From: Campylobacterales bacterium
Lineage (GTDB): Bacteria > Campylobacterota > Campylobacteria > Campylobacterales > QNZT01
DNA: 36,244 nt
NCBI GenBank assembly: GCA_027066435.1
Contig: JAMONX010000082.1
Coordinates: 1-36,244 of the forward strand
Direction of reading: 5' to 3'
The stretch's first letter is position 1. Every line of letters begins with the position of its first letter. The position numbers were made by a program, and so were the translations under genes. Shown here piece by piece: positions 9,801 through 18,153 of the stretch. The notes beneath the pieces were generated by a model. It did no database searches. It saw only the letters and a program-made list of their open reading frames with translations, and was not told the origin of the DNA.

Positions 9801-10350
9801 CATGATAACTTGCATCCGTATTTACATTATCTTTAATTTTATTTAGCTTTCCAGTTACAAGATCCAAAGTATATATATCAGAAGGTCTATTTTGAAACAG
9901 ATAAGCTTTTTTTCTATCTTCAACACTAAGAGCTTTATGATTATCCTTAAAAATAGCAAAATTTAGATTGGATTTATCAACTCCATCCATTTTAATCTTA
10001 ATATAATTTGAACTAGCAGAAGACCATCCCGCAGGATTACTAGAAGTTGTACAGTTGCTTGTATTTGTCTCATCTTTAATAATAGTAAAGTTTGCATTAT
10101 TAAAAACATTAAACTCATATTTGCCTGATGAATCAGTTTTATAAGTATCAATGGGAACAGGATTGAAACCACGGCACAGTTTAATAACAGTTGGAGGTAC
10201 TGCTGTATTTTCCAAAGGAGCTTTTATCTGATTATGATTTAAATCATCAAACACATACCCACTCAACTTTCCACCCACTCCATACAAAGTTGAAGGTATA
10301 AAAGTTAAAAACAAAAGACCAGATATAAAAAACTTTACAATTTTATCCAT
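6820..10350 (-). CDS. Large exported protein: Sdr-B-like, DUF6923-like and GEVED-like domains (paralogue 2)
   Basis: A 1176-aa paralogue of the downstream gene, colinear over its full length. It has a signal peptide (FFISGLLFLTFIPSTLYG), a first domain starting KLSGYVFDDLNHNQ, a propeller-like middle (YTLDLVTGKL, RINPKTAVVENL, EVFRIDVSNPSG), a GEVED region (LDFGDAPDG, LNAWIDFNSDGNFS, GEVEDYMI), and a C-terminal half with FAIRPDRFVFD, YQEVYCRNC and the same last residues, SYQKMEW. The strong similarity and head-to-tail arrangement, 73 bp apart, indicate a tandem duplication that was kept. AAGGA lies about 7 nt before the ATG. Probably an envelope or surface protein; no enzymatic motif recognised. 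The conserved CxxC in the tail may form a disulfide. Confidence 0.75.
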   Translation of the reverse strand: MDKIVKFFISGLLFLTFIPSTLYGVGGKLSGYVFDDLNHNQIKAPLENTAVPPTVIKLCRGFNPVPIDTYKTDSSGKYEFNVFNNANFTIIKDETNTSNCTTSSNPAGWSSASSNYIKIKMDGVDKSNLNFAIFKDNHKALSVEDRKKAYLFQNRPSDIYTLDLVTGKLNKIKDNVNTDASYHVNALGYNPKDGFFWGSTPTKDGYISRVGKNSAGTDWTETHYGPIPGLDIHSYSGDIDDNGILYLKKYSVSSAGDDVYVVNLDPNSSTYLTATSFNFVDDKNNSIAFFKSTDWAVNPIDNMLYTVNNGKGVHYLYRINPKTAVVENLGDTRISNSLTGGTYMGDGVGAIPDDIWHAELRLSTIKTRVFGGSFFTGDGFYYLYDNGVNRKTGEVFRIDVSNPSGVIDPTAVLFSKPRHTSLNDGVMFADNTIFLDFGDAPDGSSATAGDGTATGNYKTMLSDDGPRHQIPSTGATIYLGVLSPDLNSSDGNPSITASGDGPEEDGVNMKSASFQGASINAGSKIKLDIKTVGNGVLNAWIDFNSDGNFSIAEQIANNENGSSGTITLSNIAVPSDAKMGVTYARFRYSTDVDLNSTGAASDGEVEDYMINIKVGNLFGVWDVDEDKNNQVIKTKIVNKDINLSIASIDANGSWYSNVYPIVKAAIYANSNKLTDWKDVNLTDKNITDIEFGKISTAHPEAFVAIKYGDANGTKDTNLSEKFAIRPDRFVFDFPSAIGKVGEPFVFAVKAIDGNESNTTNYNESYNVSFQIEHNETKSGCATGVIDLSSVSFNNGSLKSDINYSEVGKVDFNISEIAGSEFAIVDANDTSDSLRYIDKANTTVKFTASHFHFKNWSLSNGAGVFTYYAAESNITSMGALLKVNVLAVDGSGSVTTNYSDSCYSEDTNLFIDFNTTGNILENMIVVDAFNMYKDKYHFSVPVSNAKIEFDINRTRFISGEANVSMYINFDRNKSVAKNPMNFYVNSIDANNSDGVSGAIVPSGTKSLDFYYGRVHIPNYTGVGREHNISVYQEVYCRNCNRSTFELAGGRESEDGIFWRIIPVGKYDNSKNVYKNAKPKNNKDFTYYNNYETMTAASFVIDKKGVDMMRVNMSQYPYLDRVTFETEPWLIFNIFGTNTQQSFNINITSDANTWAGKGEQGKTIDDSASKRSYQKMEW

Positions 10351-10513
10351 TACATTTCCTTATGAAAATTATAATATATTAATAATTAAAATACAATTAA
10401 AATTAAGCAACTCTCTTATAATACATATCGTCATAACTTATATAAACTTTAGCACGTAGTAAAATTTATTTTACATATCAGAGATAATTTTTTTAAAAGA
10501 GGTCAACTTATGA

Positions 10514-10535
10514 TATAATCTAGATAAAATAGGAG
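10514..10535 (+). promoter_or_regulatory. thiL promoter -10 box and ribosome site
   Basis: TATAAT at 10514-10519, preceded by TGA, has no clear -35 match, as is common in Campylobacterota sigma-70 promoters. It is followed by AGGAG at 10531-10535, which sits 6 nt before a TTG codon. This spacing supports the TTG at 10542 as the thiL start and a leader of only about 15 nt. Confidence 0.55.
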
Positions 10536-10541
10536 TTTTTA

Positions 10542-11363
10542 TTGATAGACAAAGAAGCATTTTTCATCTCTTTGTTTGATAAAAAATATATCGGTGATGA
10601 TGGTGCAGTCATAGGAGATAAAGTCTACTCAAAAGATCTATTTTGTGAAAACATACACTTTAAACGATCTTGGATGTCGTTAGAGCAAATTGCTTATAAA
10701 AGTATGCTCATAAACATATCAGATGCAATTGTTATGAATGCAAAACCACAATTTGCACTTCTTGGCATAAAAATCCCTTCAGATTTTACAACCAAACAGA
10801 TGAATGAATTATATTTTGGATTTGAGAGAGCTTCAAAAGAGTTTGACTTTGAAATCATAGGTGGAGATACAGTAGCAGGAAGCACTCTTGATATCTCTAT
10901 AACTATTATATCAGAGACTAAAAACCCTACAAAAAGAGATGATCTGAAAATGGGAGATTTTGTAGCTTATACAGGAGAACTAGGAAGTGTAAAAAAAGAT
11001 TTAGATGCACTTTTAAATAACCAAGAAATATCTCAAAACTCAAAATTTATAACACCAAAATTAAAAGCTGATTTTTTCTATGAAGTAGCACCTTTTATAA
11101 ATGCAGCTCTAGATATATCTGACGGACTTAGTAAAGATTTATCAAGACTATCAAAGATAAATGGAGTTGGATTTGAGTTTTTTCGTAACTTTAGTAAAGA
11201 TATTTTATGCAGTGGCGAAGAATATGAGATACTTTTTACTTTTGAACCTAAAAATTTAGATATGATAGAGAAGATAGCAAAAAAACACGATACTGATATC
11301 ACTGTTTTTGCCAAAGTCACAGAGGGTACTTACACCTCACAGTGCAAAGAAAATCATTTTTAG
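10542..11363 (+). CDS. thiL: Thiamine-monophosphate kinase
   Basis: ThiL phosphorylates thiamine monophosphate to the diphosphate cofactor in the cytoplasm. The 273-aa sequence shows the family pattern: early metal/ATP segment GDDGAVI, then KSMLINISDAIVMNAKP, GGDTVAGS, ALDISDGLSKDL and a late SGEEYEILFTF. It is shorter than E. coli ThiL (325 aa) but has every segment I would expect, so it appears complete. The start is TTG, chosen because AGGAG lies 6 nt upstream and no better start exists. It is followed after 8 bp by truD and forms a two-gene unit with it. Confidence 0.9.
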   Translation: MIDKEAFFISLFDKKYIGDDGAVIGDKVYSKDLFCENIHFKRSWMSLEQIAYKSMLINISDAIVMNAKPQFALLGIKIPSDFTTKQMNELYFGFERASKEFDFEIIGGDTVAGSTLDISITIISETKNPTKRDDLKMGDFVAYTGELGSVKKDLDALLNNQEISQNSKFITPKLKADFFYEVAPFINAALDISDGLSKDLSRLSKINGVGFEFFRNFSKDILCSGEEYEILFTFEPKNLDMIEKIAKKHDTDITVFAKVTEGTYTSQCKENHF

Positions 11364-11371
11364 GAACAATT

Positions 11372-12463
11372 TTGAATAGACTATTTTATCTTAACCATAG
11401 CGCAACAAATGTATATTTTTCTAAAAACTCCAAAGATTTTGTAGTTAGTGAAATTCCTCTTTATGAGTTTAGTGGCGAGGGAGAACATCTTATCTTAAAG
11501 GTGCGAAAAAAAGATCTCACAACTTGGGGAATGTTACAAATCTTTTCAGATATCACTGGAGTTAAAATGCGTGATTTTGGCTATGCGGGTCTCAAAGACA
11601 AAGATGGTATGACAATCCAATACATCAGCTTACCAAAAAAACAAGAAGAGAAACTTTTAGATTTTTCGCATCCAAATATCAAGATATTAGAAAGAACTTA
11701 CCATAAAAATAAGCTAAAAACTGGGCACTTAAAAGGAAACCGTTTTTTTATCCGTCTAAAAAAAGTAAATCCAACAGATGCAAGAAAACTAAAAGAAGCA
11801 CTTAAAACCATAAAAACAGAGGGATTTGCTAACTATTTTGGATATCAAAGATTTGGTCGAGATGGAGATAATTATGAAAGAGGAAGAGATATCTTAGAAG
11901 GTAAGATAAAAGAGCGAAATAAAAAAATGAGAAACTTTTTTATCTCAGCATACCAAAGCCATTTATTTAATCTTTGGCTAAGTAAACGGGTTGAGATTAG
12001 CAAACTTTTTGCCTCATTTGATGAAGATGAGCTTTTTAAACTATTTAATTTCCCAAAAGAAGTCATCAAAAAAGTAAAATCCCAAAAAAGCTTTTTTAAG
12101 ATGCTCCCAGGAGAAACCTTGCATCACTACCCACATGGAAGAGTTTTTATCTGTGAAGATTTAGATATAGAATCAAAAAGATTTTTAAACAAAGATATTA
12201 CCGTAGCAGGACTGCTCCCTGGTCATAAAACATCTGTCTCAACTGGACTTGCAGGAAATTTTGAAAAAGATTTCACAAAGGAGTGTGAACCGTTTATAGA
12301 GAAGATGAACGGAACAAGGCGATTTGCATGGATTTGGGCAGATGAGATAGAGTCAAATTATAAAGAAGAAGAGGCTTGGTTTGAGTTTAGTTTTTCACTA
12401 CCAAAAGGCTCATATGCAACTGTACTTTTAGAGGAGCTAACACACCAAAAAAAGTCGGATTGA
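11372..12463 (+). CDS. truD: tRNA pseudouridine(13) synthase
   Basis: TruD isomerises uridine 13 of tRNA-Glu. The catalytic segment GYAGLKDKDGMTIQY contains the conserved Asp, and NYFGYQRFGRDGDNYERG is the second family motif. The insertion (TRUD) region and C-terminal core finish with GSYATVLLEEL. I start at the TTG at 11372 (MNRLFYLNH): AGGA at 11362-11365 is 6 nt upstream, overlapping the thiL stop codon. A GTG at 11342 would overlap thiL and has no ribosome site. Length from this start is 363 aa, close to Campylobacter relatives. The gene ends 5 bp before the convergent RNase T2 gene. Confidence 0.92.
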   Translation: MNRLFYLNHSATNVYFSKNSKDFVVSEIPLYEFSGEGEHLILKVRKKDLTTWGMLQIFSDITGVKMRDFGYAGLKDKDGMTIQYISLPKKQEEKLLDFSHPNIKILERTYHKNKLKTGHLKGNRFFIRLKKVNPTDARKLKEALKTIKTEGFANYFGYQRFGRDGDNYERGRDILEGKIKERNKKMRNFFISAYQSHLFNLWLSKRVEISKLFASFDEDELFKLFNFPKEVIKKVKSQKSFFKMLPGETLHHYPHGRVFICEDLDIESKRFLNKDITVAGLLPGHKTSVSTGLAGNFEKDFTKECEPFIEKMNGTRRFAWIWADEIESNYKEEEAWFEFSFSLPKGSYATVLLEELTHQKKSD

Positions 12464-12468
12464 CTATT

Positions 12469-13167
12469 CTACTTATACCCTACTCTATCAACCTTCCCTT
12501 TTTGGCAACCACCTTTAGCATTTTTGGCACTTTTTAGAAGGGTTGATATATCACTTTCTTTTGAAATCTCTCCATCTAAATTTATCCAAAGCTCAGTAAT
12601 AAGTCCATTTTTGCACTTCATCTGTATTTTTCTACCAATTCCTTTTCCAAAGCTCTTATCAAAAGCCATCATTACCTCTTTTTTAGTCAAAGTTTTTCCA
12701 ATATTTTTAAAAAAAAGTGTACGAACTGCTGAACTATTTATCTGTTTTAATAGTGAAATAGAGTCTATAAAATACAAATCAGCACTCTTTCCATAACAAG
12801 TTCCATGTTTTTTCCACTCATGTTTATGAAGACCACTTCTAGTTCCTGGCATCACCTCTTTTAACTCTTTGTATAATTTTTTTTCAAGCCATACTTTTTT
12901 ATCGCCTTTGCAATTTACTCTACTTCTAGGCTGAGGCCAAAGTCCATGAAGCGTAAAGTTTGATGATGAATAAGCTGTTTTGTTTACATTTCTACACTCT
13001 CTTTTATGTTGATTATTTTCACAAAAGGCATTTTGCCAACTGATAGCTAAAAGATTATCTGTAGATACAGTTGAAGCATACTGTTTAGATGCATCCTTGT
13101 TTTGAGTAAAAGCAACTGCACCAATAGACAAAATTGTTAAAAGTAAAACTGTTAAGATTTTTTTCAT
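12469..13167 (-). CDS. Periplasmic ribonuclease T2 family protein
   Basis: A 232-aa T2-family RNase that should cleave single-stranded RNA through 2',3'-cyclic phosphates. A signal peptide (MKKILTVLLLTILSIGAVAF) directs export. Both active-site blocks are intact: FTLHGLWPQP (CAS1) and HEWKKHGTCYG (CAS2), each with catalytic His. Several cysteines are available for disulfides. The role, as for E. coli RNase I, could be scavenging external RNA; this is inference. Its ATG overlaps the stop codon of the upstream cinA-like gene (ATGA), making it the last gene of the aspS-adk-cinA-like operon. Confidence 0.9.
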   Translation of the reverse strand: MKKILTVLLLTILSIGAVAFTQNKDASKQYASTVSTDNLLAISWQNAFCENNQHKRECRNVNKTAYSSSNFTLHGLWPQPRSRVNCKGDKKVWLEKKLYKELKEVMPGTRSGLHKHEWKKHGTCYGKSADLYFIDSISLLKQINSSAVRTLFFKNIGKTLTKKEVMMAFDKSFGKGIGRKIQMKCKNGLITELWINLDGEISKESDISTLLKSAKNAKGGCQKGKVDRVGYK

Positions 13168-13907
13168 AATATACTCATTTCGATTTTAAATTCCCTAAGT
13201 TTATCTTTAAATGCGTCACAATGAAGTTTTAAAAATTCACTATCTGTATGAGATAGATAAATTTCTGTCTCTCTTTTATCTTTACCAAATGTTGGCAAAC
13301 ATGAGAGTTCAAGCTCTTTTGGTAATCTCTCCATAATATCAATCAAAGTTGCTTCTGAACAATGAGCGATGAAACTACAGCTATATTTTTCTATATTTTT
13401 AGGATAAAACTCATCAAGTATTTTTATAATCATAGGATGTGCCATCTGTGGAAATCCAGGAAGAAAGAAAAAACGATCAAACAATTGAAATCCAGGCATG
13501 TTATTTATAGGATTGGCTATCAATTTTGACCCTCTTGGAATATCAGCCATCTTTATAGGATGCGGATATGCTCTCTCTCCTAATCGTTCAATTATAATTT
13601 TTTCAGCATCTTTGTGTCGCTGTGGAAAAACAGAAGTAAAAGCAAAAGAAGCAATCTCTCTTGTAAAATCATCAGGAGTAGAACCTATCCCACCAAAACT
13701 CAACATAATGGAATCTGAATCTTTTTTTATAAGTTCATAAACACTTTGCAATAAATCTTTGTCATCTTTTACTATAAAACTCGCTTTATGTTCCCAACCT
13801 CTTTTTACAAGCTCACTGTTTAAAAAGGCAAAGTGTCCATCTTCTCGTCTACCATTTAATAGTTCAGTACCGATAATTACAGAGTAAAAAGATGGATTAC
13901 CTATCAT
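13164..13907 (-). CDS. CinA-type molybdopterin-binding-fold protein
   Basis: A 247-aa protein matching the N-terminal MoCF/CinA domain: VIIGTELLNGRREDGH, then MLSFGGIGSTPDDFTREIA and the later NNMPGFQLF and FFLPGFPQMAHPM. The C-terminal nicotinamide-nucleotide amidase domain of full CinA (about 400 aa) is missing, so pyrophosphatase-like nucleotide clean-up (ADP-ribose or NAD derivatives) is possible but not shown. ATGA overlaps join it to adk upstream and the RNase T2 gene downstream. It could equally be called a competence/damage-inducible protein A family member. Confidence 0.82.
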   Translation of the reverse strand: MIGNPSFYSVIIGTELLNGRREDGHFAFLNSELVKRGWEHKASFIVKDDKDLLQSVYELIKKDSDSIMLSFGGIGSTPDDFTREIASFAFTSVFPQRHKDAEKIIIERLGERAYPHPIKMADIPRGSKLIANPINNMPGFQLFDRFFFLPGFPQMAHPMIIKILDEFYPKNIEKYSCSFIAHCSEATLIDIMERLPKELELSCLPTFGKDKRETEIYLSHTDSEFLKLHCDAFKDKLREFKIEMSIL

Positions 13908-14491
13908 AACGAAGCTTTTACAAAATGTTCCATTTCGCTAACAACTTCTTCAATACTCTGCTCTCCACTTATCACTTTTAAAAGTTTTTTATCTGTATAA
14001 AAGTTTTGAATTTCTGCTAATGGATCTGTATAAATTTTCATTCTATTTTGAAAAACTTCTATGCTATCATCACTTCTTGCAACCTCAGCTTCCTCTGCTC
14101 TACCTAAAATCCGCCCTCTTGCAACCTCTTGGCTCACTCTTACTTCTATCACAGATTTAAGGTCAATGTTACCCTCTTCTTGTAAAAGTTTATCAAATGC
14201 AACCATCTGCTCAACACTTCTAGGATATCCATCAATCAAAATAACTTCTTTATCTGATCCATTTATAGCAGATATAATAGTATCTATGATGATTTTCAAA
14301 GGAACTAAATCTCCATTTTTGATATATCCATCGATTGTTTTACCTAAAGCACTTCCACTTGCCACTTCAGCTCTTAACATATCCCCTGTTGAATAGTGAA
14401 CCATACTCTCACTATTTTTCTCTGCAATCATACTTGCATCTGTTGTTTTACCACTTCCTGGTGCTCCAATAATTAAAAATAACTTTTTCAT
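13904..14491 (-). CDS. adk: Adenylate kinase
   Basis: Converts AMP and ATP to two ADP in the cytoplasm. The P-loop GAPGSGKT is at residues 9-16, followed by the AMP-binding STGDMLRAEVASGSALG, the central DGYPRSVEQM and the GRILGR segment before the LID. At 195 aa it is shorter than the 214-aa E. coli enzyme because the LID is short and has no zinc-binding cysteines, as in other Campylobacterota. The ribosome site GGGAAA overlaps the aspS stop codon, so translation is probably coupled. Confidence 0.94.
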   Translation of the reverse strand: MKKLFLIIGAPGSGKTTDASMIAEKNSESMVHYSTGDMLRAEVASGSALGKTIDGYIKNGDLVPLKIIIDTIISAINGSDKEVILIDGYPRSVEQMVAFDKLLQEEGNIDLKSVIEVRVSQEVARGRILGRAEEAEVARSDDSIEVFQNRMKIYTDPLAEIQNFYTDKKLLKVISGEQSIEEVVSEMEHFVKASL

Positions 14492-14498
14492 TTTTTCC

Positions 14499-16250
14499 CT
14501 ATACTTTTTTTTGTTCTCTAATTCTAATACTTAACTCTTTTAGCTGATCTTTATCAACCTCACTTGGTGCTGATGTAAGTAAACACTGAGCTCTTTGAGT
14601 TTTTGGAAATGCTATAACATCTCTAATACTACCTCTTTTTGTAAGAAGCATCATAAGTCTATCTAAACCAAAAGCAATTCCTGCATGTGGAGGTGCACCA
14701 TACTCTAATGCCTCAACTAAAAAGCCAAACTTCTCTTTTGCTTCTTCGTCACTAATTCCCAAAAGTTTAAATACCTCTTGTTGAATATCACTCTTGTGAA
14801 TACGAACACTTCCACCACCAAGCTCTGTACCATTTAAAACAATATCATAAGCAATAGACTCTATCTCTTCGACATGTTCACAATCCAAACTTACAGGCAT
14901 TGTAAAAGGGTGATGAATAGCTTTTACCCTACCTTCATCAACTTCAAACATAGGAAAATCAACGACCCATACAAATTCATAAACATCATCAGGAATTATA
15001 TCCATAAGCTCAGCTAAATAGTTTCTAAATCGTCCCATATAATCAAGAACAAGTTTTTTATCCCCTGCTCCAAAAAAGACTGCATCTCCTACTTTTAAAT
15101 CTGTAACTTTTATGAGCTCTTGTATATCTTCATCTTTAAAAAACTTAGTCAAAGGTCCTTTTAACCCATCCTCTTTCATCTGAAAATATCCAAGCCCACT
15201 TGCACCAAACTTTCGTACATAATCTTCAAAACCTTTCATTTGTCGTTTTGAAAAGATATTGTCTCCATTTGGAACTTTTAGTGCTTTGATTCGGTTGTGA
15301 TGTTTGTTTTTAGCGATATTCGAAAAGATTTCATTGTCGCATCTTGAAAAGATATCGATAACATCAACCATTGCAAGGTCATATCTTAAGTCTGGTTTAT
15401 CGCTTCCATATTTTTCCATCGCATCTTTGTACTTGATACGGTTAAAAGGAGTTTGGATTGTTTTATCACATGCTGAAAAAACTGCTTTTAACAAATCTTC
15501 TGAAATTTTCATAACCTCTTCCTGACCAACAAAACTCATTTCGATATCAATTTGTGTAAATTCAGGCTGACGATCAGCTCTTAAATCTTCATCTCTAAAA
15601 CATTTTGCAATTTGAAAATATTTATCAAACCCACCAATCATCAAAAGCTGTTTAAAAAGCTGAGGAGATTGAGGAAGAGCATAAAATTCCCCACCGTGAA
15701 CTCGACTAGGCACTAGATAATCCCTTGCCCCTTCTGGAGTTGATTTTGTAAGGATTGGTGTTTCGACTTCTAAAAATCCATTTGCATCCAAGATATTTCT
15801 AGCAGCTATGGTAGCTTTACTTCTTAAGCGAAAAGTATCGTATGAACTCTTTTTTCTTAAATCCAAATAACGATAATTTAAAAGTGTCTCTTCTCCCACT
15901 TTGTTATCATTTATCACAAACGGAAGTGGAGCACTTTTGTTTTCTATAATAAGCTTATCTACAACAATTTCAATCTTACCCGTTTTTAAGTTTGGATTTT
16001 CAAGCCCCTCACCCCTAGCTCTAACTTTACCTTTAGCGATAAGCACAAACTCATCTCTAACTATTGTTGCATTTTGATGTGCATCTTTGCTATCAGCTGG
16101 ATCACAAACTAACTGCACCAAACCCTCTTTATCTCTTAAATCTATAAATATAACTCCGCCATGATCTCTATAACTATTTGCCCAGCCACAAAGTGTTACC
16201 TCTTTGCCGATATCATTTTCACTCAATTCCCCACAGTAATTACTTCTCAA
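14499..16250 (-). CDS. aspS: Aspartyl-tRNA synthetase, probably non-discriminating
   Basis: Class IIb synthetase of bacterial type, 583 aa: an N-terminal OB-fold anticodon domain (residues 1-100), motif 2 [20 protein letters not shown], a GAD insertion in the middle, and motif 3 [12 protein letters not shown] near the C-terminus. Residue 30 is His (YRDHGGVIF) where E. coli has Leu. His at this position is associated with enzymes that charge both tRNA-Asp and tRNA-Asn, as described for H. pylori and Pseudomonas. This implies the GatCAB amidotransferase pathway elsewhere in the genome. The start is TTG at 16250, with AGGA about 7 nt upstream. First gene of the operon aspS-adk-cinA-like-RNase T2. 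Confidence 0.95.
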   Translation of the reverse strand: MRSNYCGELSENDIGKEVTLCGWANSYRDHGGVIFIDLRDKEGLVQLVCDPADSKDAHQNATIVRDEFVLIAKGKVRARGEGLENPNLKTGKIEIVVDKLIIENKSAPLPFVINDNKVGEETLLNYRYLDLRKKSSYDTFRLRSKATIAARNILDANGFLEVETPILTKSTPEGARDYLVPSRVHGGEFYALPQSPQLFKQLLMIGGFDKYFQIAKCFRDEDLRADRQPEFTQIDIEMSFVGQEEVMKISEDLLKAVFSACDKTIQTPFNRIKYKDAMEKYGSDKPDLRYDLAMVDVIDIFSRCDNEIFSNIAKNKHHNRIKALKVPNGDNIFSKRQMKGFEDYVRKFGASGLGYFQMKEDGLKGPLTKFFKDEDIQELIKVTDLKVGDAVFFGAGDKKLVLDYMGRFRNYLAELMDIIPDDVYEFVWVVDFPMFEVDEGRVKAIHHPFTMPVSLDCEHVEEIESIAYDIVLNGTELGGGSVRIHKSDIQQEVFKLLGISDEEAKEKFGFLVEALEYGAPPHAGIAFGLDRLMMLLTKRGSIRDVIAFPKTQRAQCLLTSAPSEVDKDQLKELSIRIREQKKV

Positions 16251-16302
16251 TTGTTTTCCTAATTATTAAATAAAATTTCAAGATTATATCTAAACTGCAC
16301 TA

Positions 16303-17232
16303 ATGTATTCTTTATATAAAAATAACTATAATAATTTCCTTCACTATATCCATAAGGTTTACCAAATAAAAAAGCTTTTTCTATACATATTTTTTCTATT
16401 TTTTGCAACTTCTAGTCATATTTCTGCCTCTTGGGTAATCATCAACGATGACGGTACAACTGATATTTATATACAAAAAGAGACAAAGCCATATAAAATA
16501 AAAGAAGACAAGAAAAAACCGACTATAAACATTACTAAAAATTTAAAATCAAAATCTAGTAAAAAAGTGATTTATCTCACTTTTGATGATGGACCTCTTT
16601 TAGGAAGCAACAATATCATAACAGTTTTACAAGAAGAAAATGTAGAAGCTACGATGTTTATGGTCGGAAAACATATCCAAAAAAGTAAATCTCGCAAAAA
16701 GATTTTTCAAAGAGCATTAAATGAACCGCTGATATTGGTAGCAAATCATACATATTCTCATGCAAATGGGAGATATAAACATTTTTACAGCAATTCAGAG
16801 AGAGTCCTTTTAGATATACAGCATATGGACGACATACTTTTTGAAAACGACCCAAAATATTTAATGGCATATTGTAGACTTGCAGGAAGAAATGTTTTTA
16901 GATTGCCTAGTATAAAGAGAGATGATTATGGAATCAAAAATGAGAGTGAAGCATATAATGCACTTTGGGATGCAGGGTATCATATCTATGGCTGGGATTA
17001 CCAATGGTCATATAACCCCAAAAATGGAGAAATTTATAAATCGCCATATGAGTTAGCACAAGTTATCGAAAGAATACATAAAAAAGGTAAAACAAGAACA
17101 AAGGGAAAGTTTATTCTATTGATGCATGATTTTTCCTTTAGAGATAAGTTTGATGGCAAAGAGATTCTTCGTACCCTCATACAGGAGTTAAAATATCTAG
17201 GCTGGAAATTTAAAACACTTACTTCATATTAA
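16303..17232 (+). CDS. Exported polysaccharide deacetylase (NodB family)
   Basis: A 309-aa carbohydrate esterase family 4 protein. All five catalytic motifs are visible: TFDDGP, HTYSHA, FRLPS (an R-x-P motif), GWDYQW and LLMHDF, so metal-dependent N-deacetylation is likely. Peptidoglycan or an exopolysaccharide are the obvious substrates; which one is not decided by sequence. A hydrophobic export segment (LFLYIFFLFFATSSHISA) begins only at about residue 25, leaving an unusually long N-terminal tail. No ribosome site precedes the ATG, and no other standard start lies closer to the signal sequence. It diverges from aspS and is followed 24 bp later by nadK. Confidence 0.85.
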   Translation: MYSLYKNNYNNFLHYIHKVYQIKKLFLYIFFLFFATSSHISASWVIINDDGTTDIYIQKETKPYKIKEDKKKPTINITKNLKSKSSKKVIYLTFDDGPLLGSNNIITVLQEENVEATMFMVGKHIQKSKSRKKIFQRALNEPLILVANHTYSHANGRYKHFYSNSERVLLDIQHMDDILFENDPKYLMAYCRLAGRNVFRLPSIKRDDYGIKNESEAYNALWDAGYHIYGWDYQWSYNPKNGEIYKSPYELAQVIERIHKKGKTRTKGKFILLMHDFSFRDKFDGKEILRTLIQELKYLGWKFKTLTSY

Positions 17233-17256
17233 ATATAAAAACAGTAGAATACAACC

Positions 17257-18153
17257 ATGTACATTTCACATGATATTGAAAAACCAAAAGAGATTTTATC
17301 TGCTGGACTTATTCTTAGACCAAAGTCAAAGCATCTAAAACCTTACTACATTATGCTCAAAAATGCTCTTGCAAAACATAAAGTTGGGCTTCTAGTTTCA
17401 AAAAGTAGTGCAAAGCTTTTAGATATAGAAGGTACTGATGAAAAAGAGATGTTTAAAAAATGTGATATGCTTATCTCAATCGGAGGAGATGGAACCCTGC
17501 TCTCTCTTAGTCGAAAAAGTTACAAATATCAAAAACCTCTTCTTGGTATAAATGCAGGAAACCTTGGTTTTTTAACTGATGTAAATCTAAATGAACTTGA
17601 AAATTTCATAGATAAGATATTTAAAAAAGAGTATAGGTTAGATAATCGCATGGTTTTGAGTGTAGAACTTATAAAAGGAGAAAAGAGTAAAAAGCTCGTA
17701 GCTTTTAACGATATCGTCTTATCTCGTCCAACGATTGAAGGGATGGTAAGCATAAATGCTTTTGCATCATCTAAAAGAGCAGCTCTTCCAAGGCATCATC
17801 TAAATACCTATTATGGAGATGGGCTTATCATATCAACCCCAACAGGCTCAACTGCCTATAACCTCTCAGCTGGAGGGCCTATAGTATTTCCACTCACTGA
17901 AGCACTTATACTAACACCAATCTGTCCACACTCTTTGACTGAGAAACCTATAGTATTGCCCGCTGATTTTGAAGTAGATTTTTCAAGTGATGATGAAACT
18001 ATTGTTGTTGTTGATGGACAAGATACTTACAATCTCAAGAATTTTGATTCTATAAAAATCAATATTGCCAAGCAAGGTATAAAAATGATACACAAAGTCG
18101 ATAGAAACTATTTTGAAATTCTAAAACAAAAGCTACACTGGGGAAGTAAATGA
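17257..18153 (+). CDS. nadK: NAD kinase
   Basis: Phosphorylates NAD to NADP in the cytoplasm. The signature GGDGTLL lies at about residues 77-83, followed by GINAGNLGFLTDV and, in the C-terminal half, YGDGLIISTPTGSTAYNLSAGGPIV, the NAD-binding segment of the family. Length is 298 aa, normal for bacterial NadK. The start codon ATG at 17257 has only a weak upstream purine stretch. Its stop overlaps the recN start as ATGA, as in many bacteria where nadK and recN are paired. Confidence 0.95.
   Translation: MYISHDIEKPKEILSAGLILRPKSKHLKPYYIMLKNALAKHKVGLLVSKSSAKLLDIEGTDEKEMFKKCDMLISIGGDGTLLSLSRKSYKYQKPLLGINAGNLGFLTDVNLNELENFIDKIFKKEYRLDNRMVLSVELIKGEKSKKLVAFNDIVLSRPTIEGMVSINAFASSKRAALPRHHLNTYYGDGLIISTPTGSTAYNLSAGGPIVFPLTEALILTPICPHSLTEKPIVLPADFEVDFSSDDETIVVVDGQDTYNLKNFDSIKINIAKQGIKMIHKVDRNYFEILKQKLHWGSK

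Noticed and set aside
11342-11371. GTG start for truD inside thiL
   Set aside because: No ribosome site; the TTG at 11372 has AGGA at the right distance.
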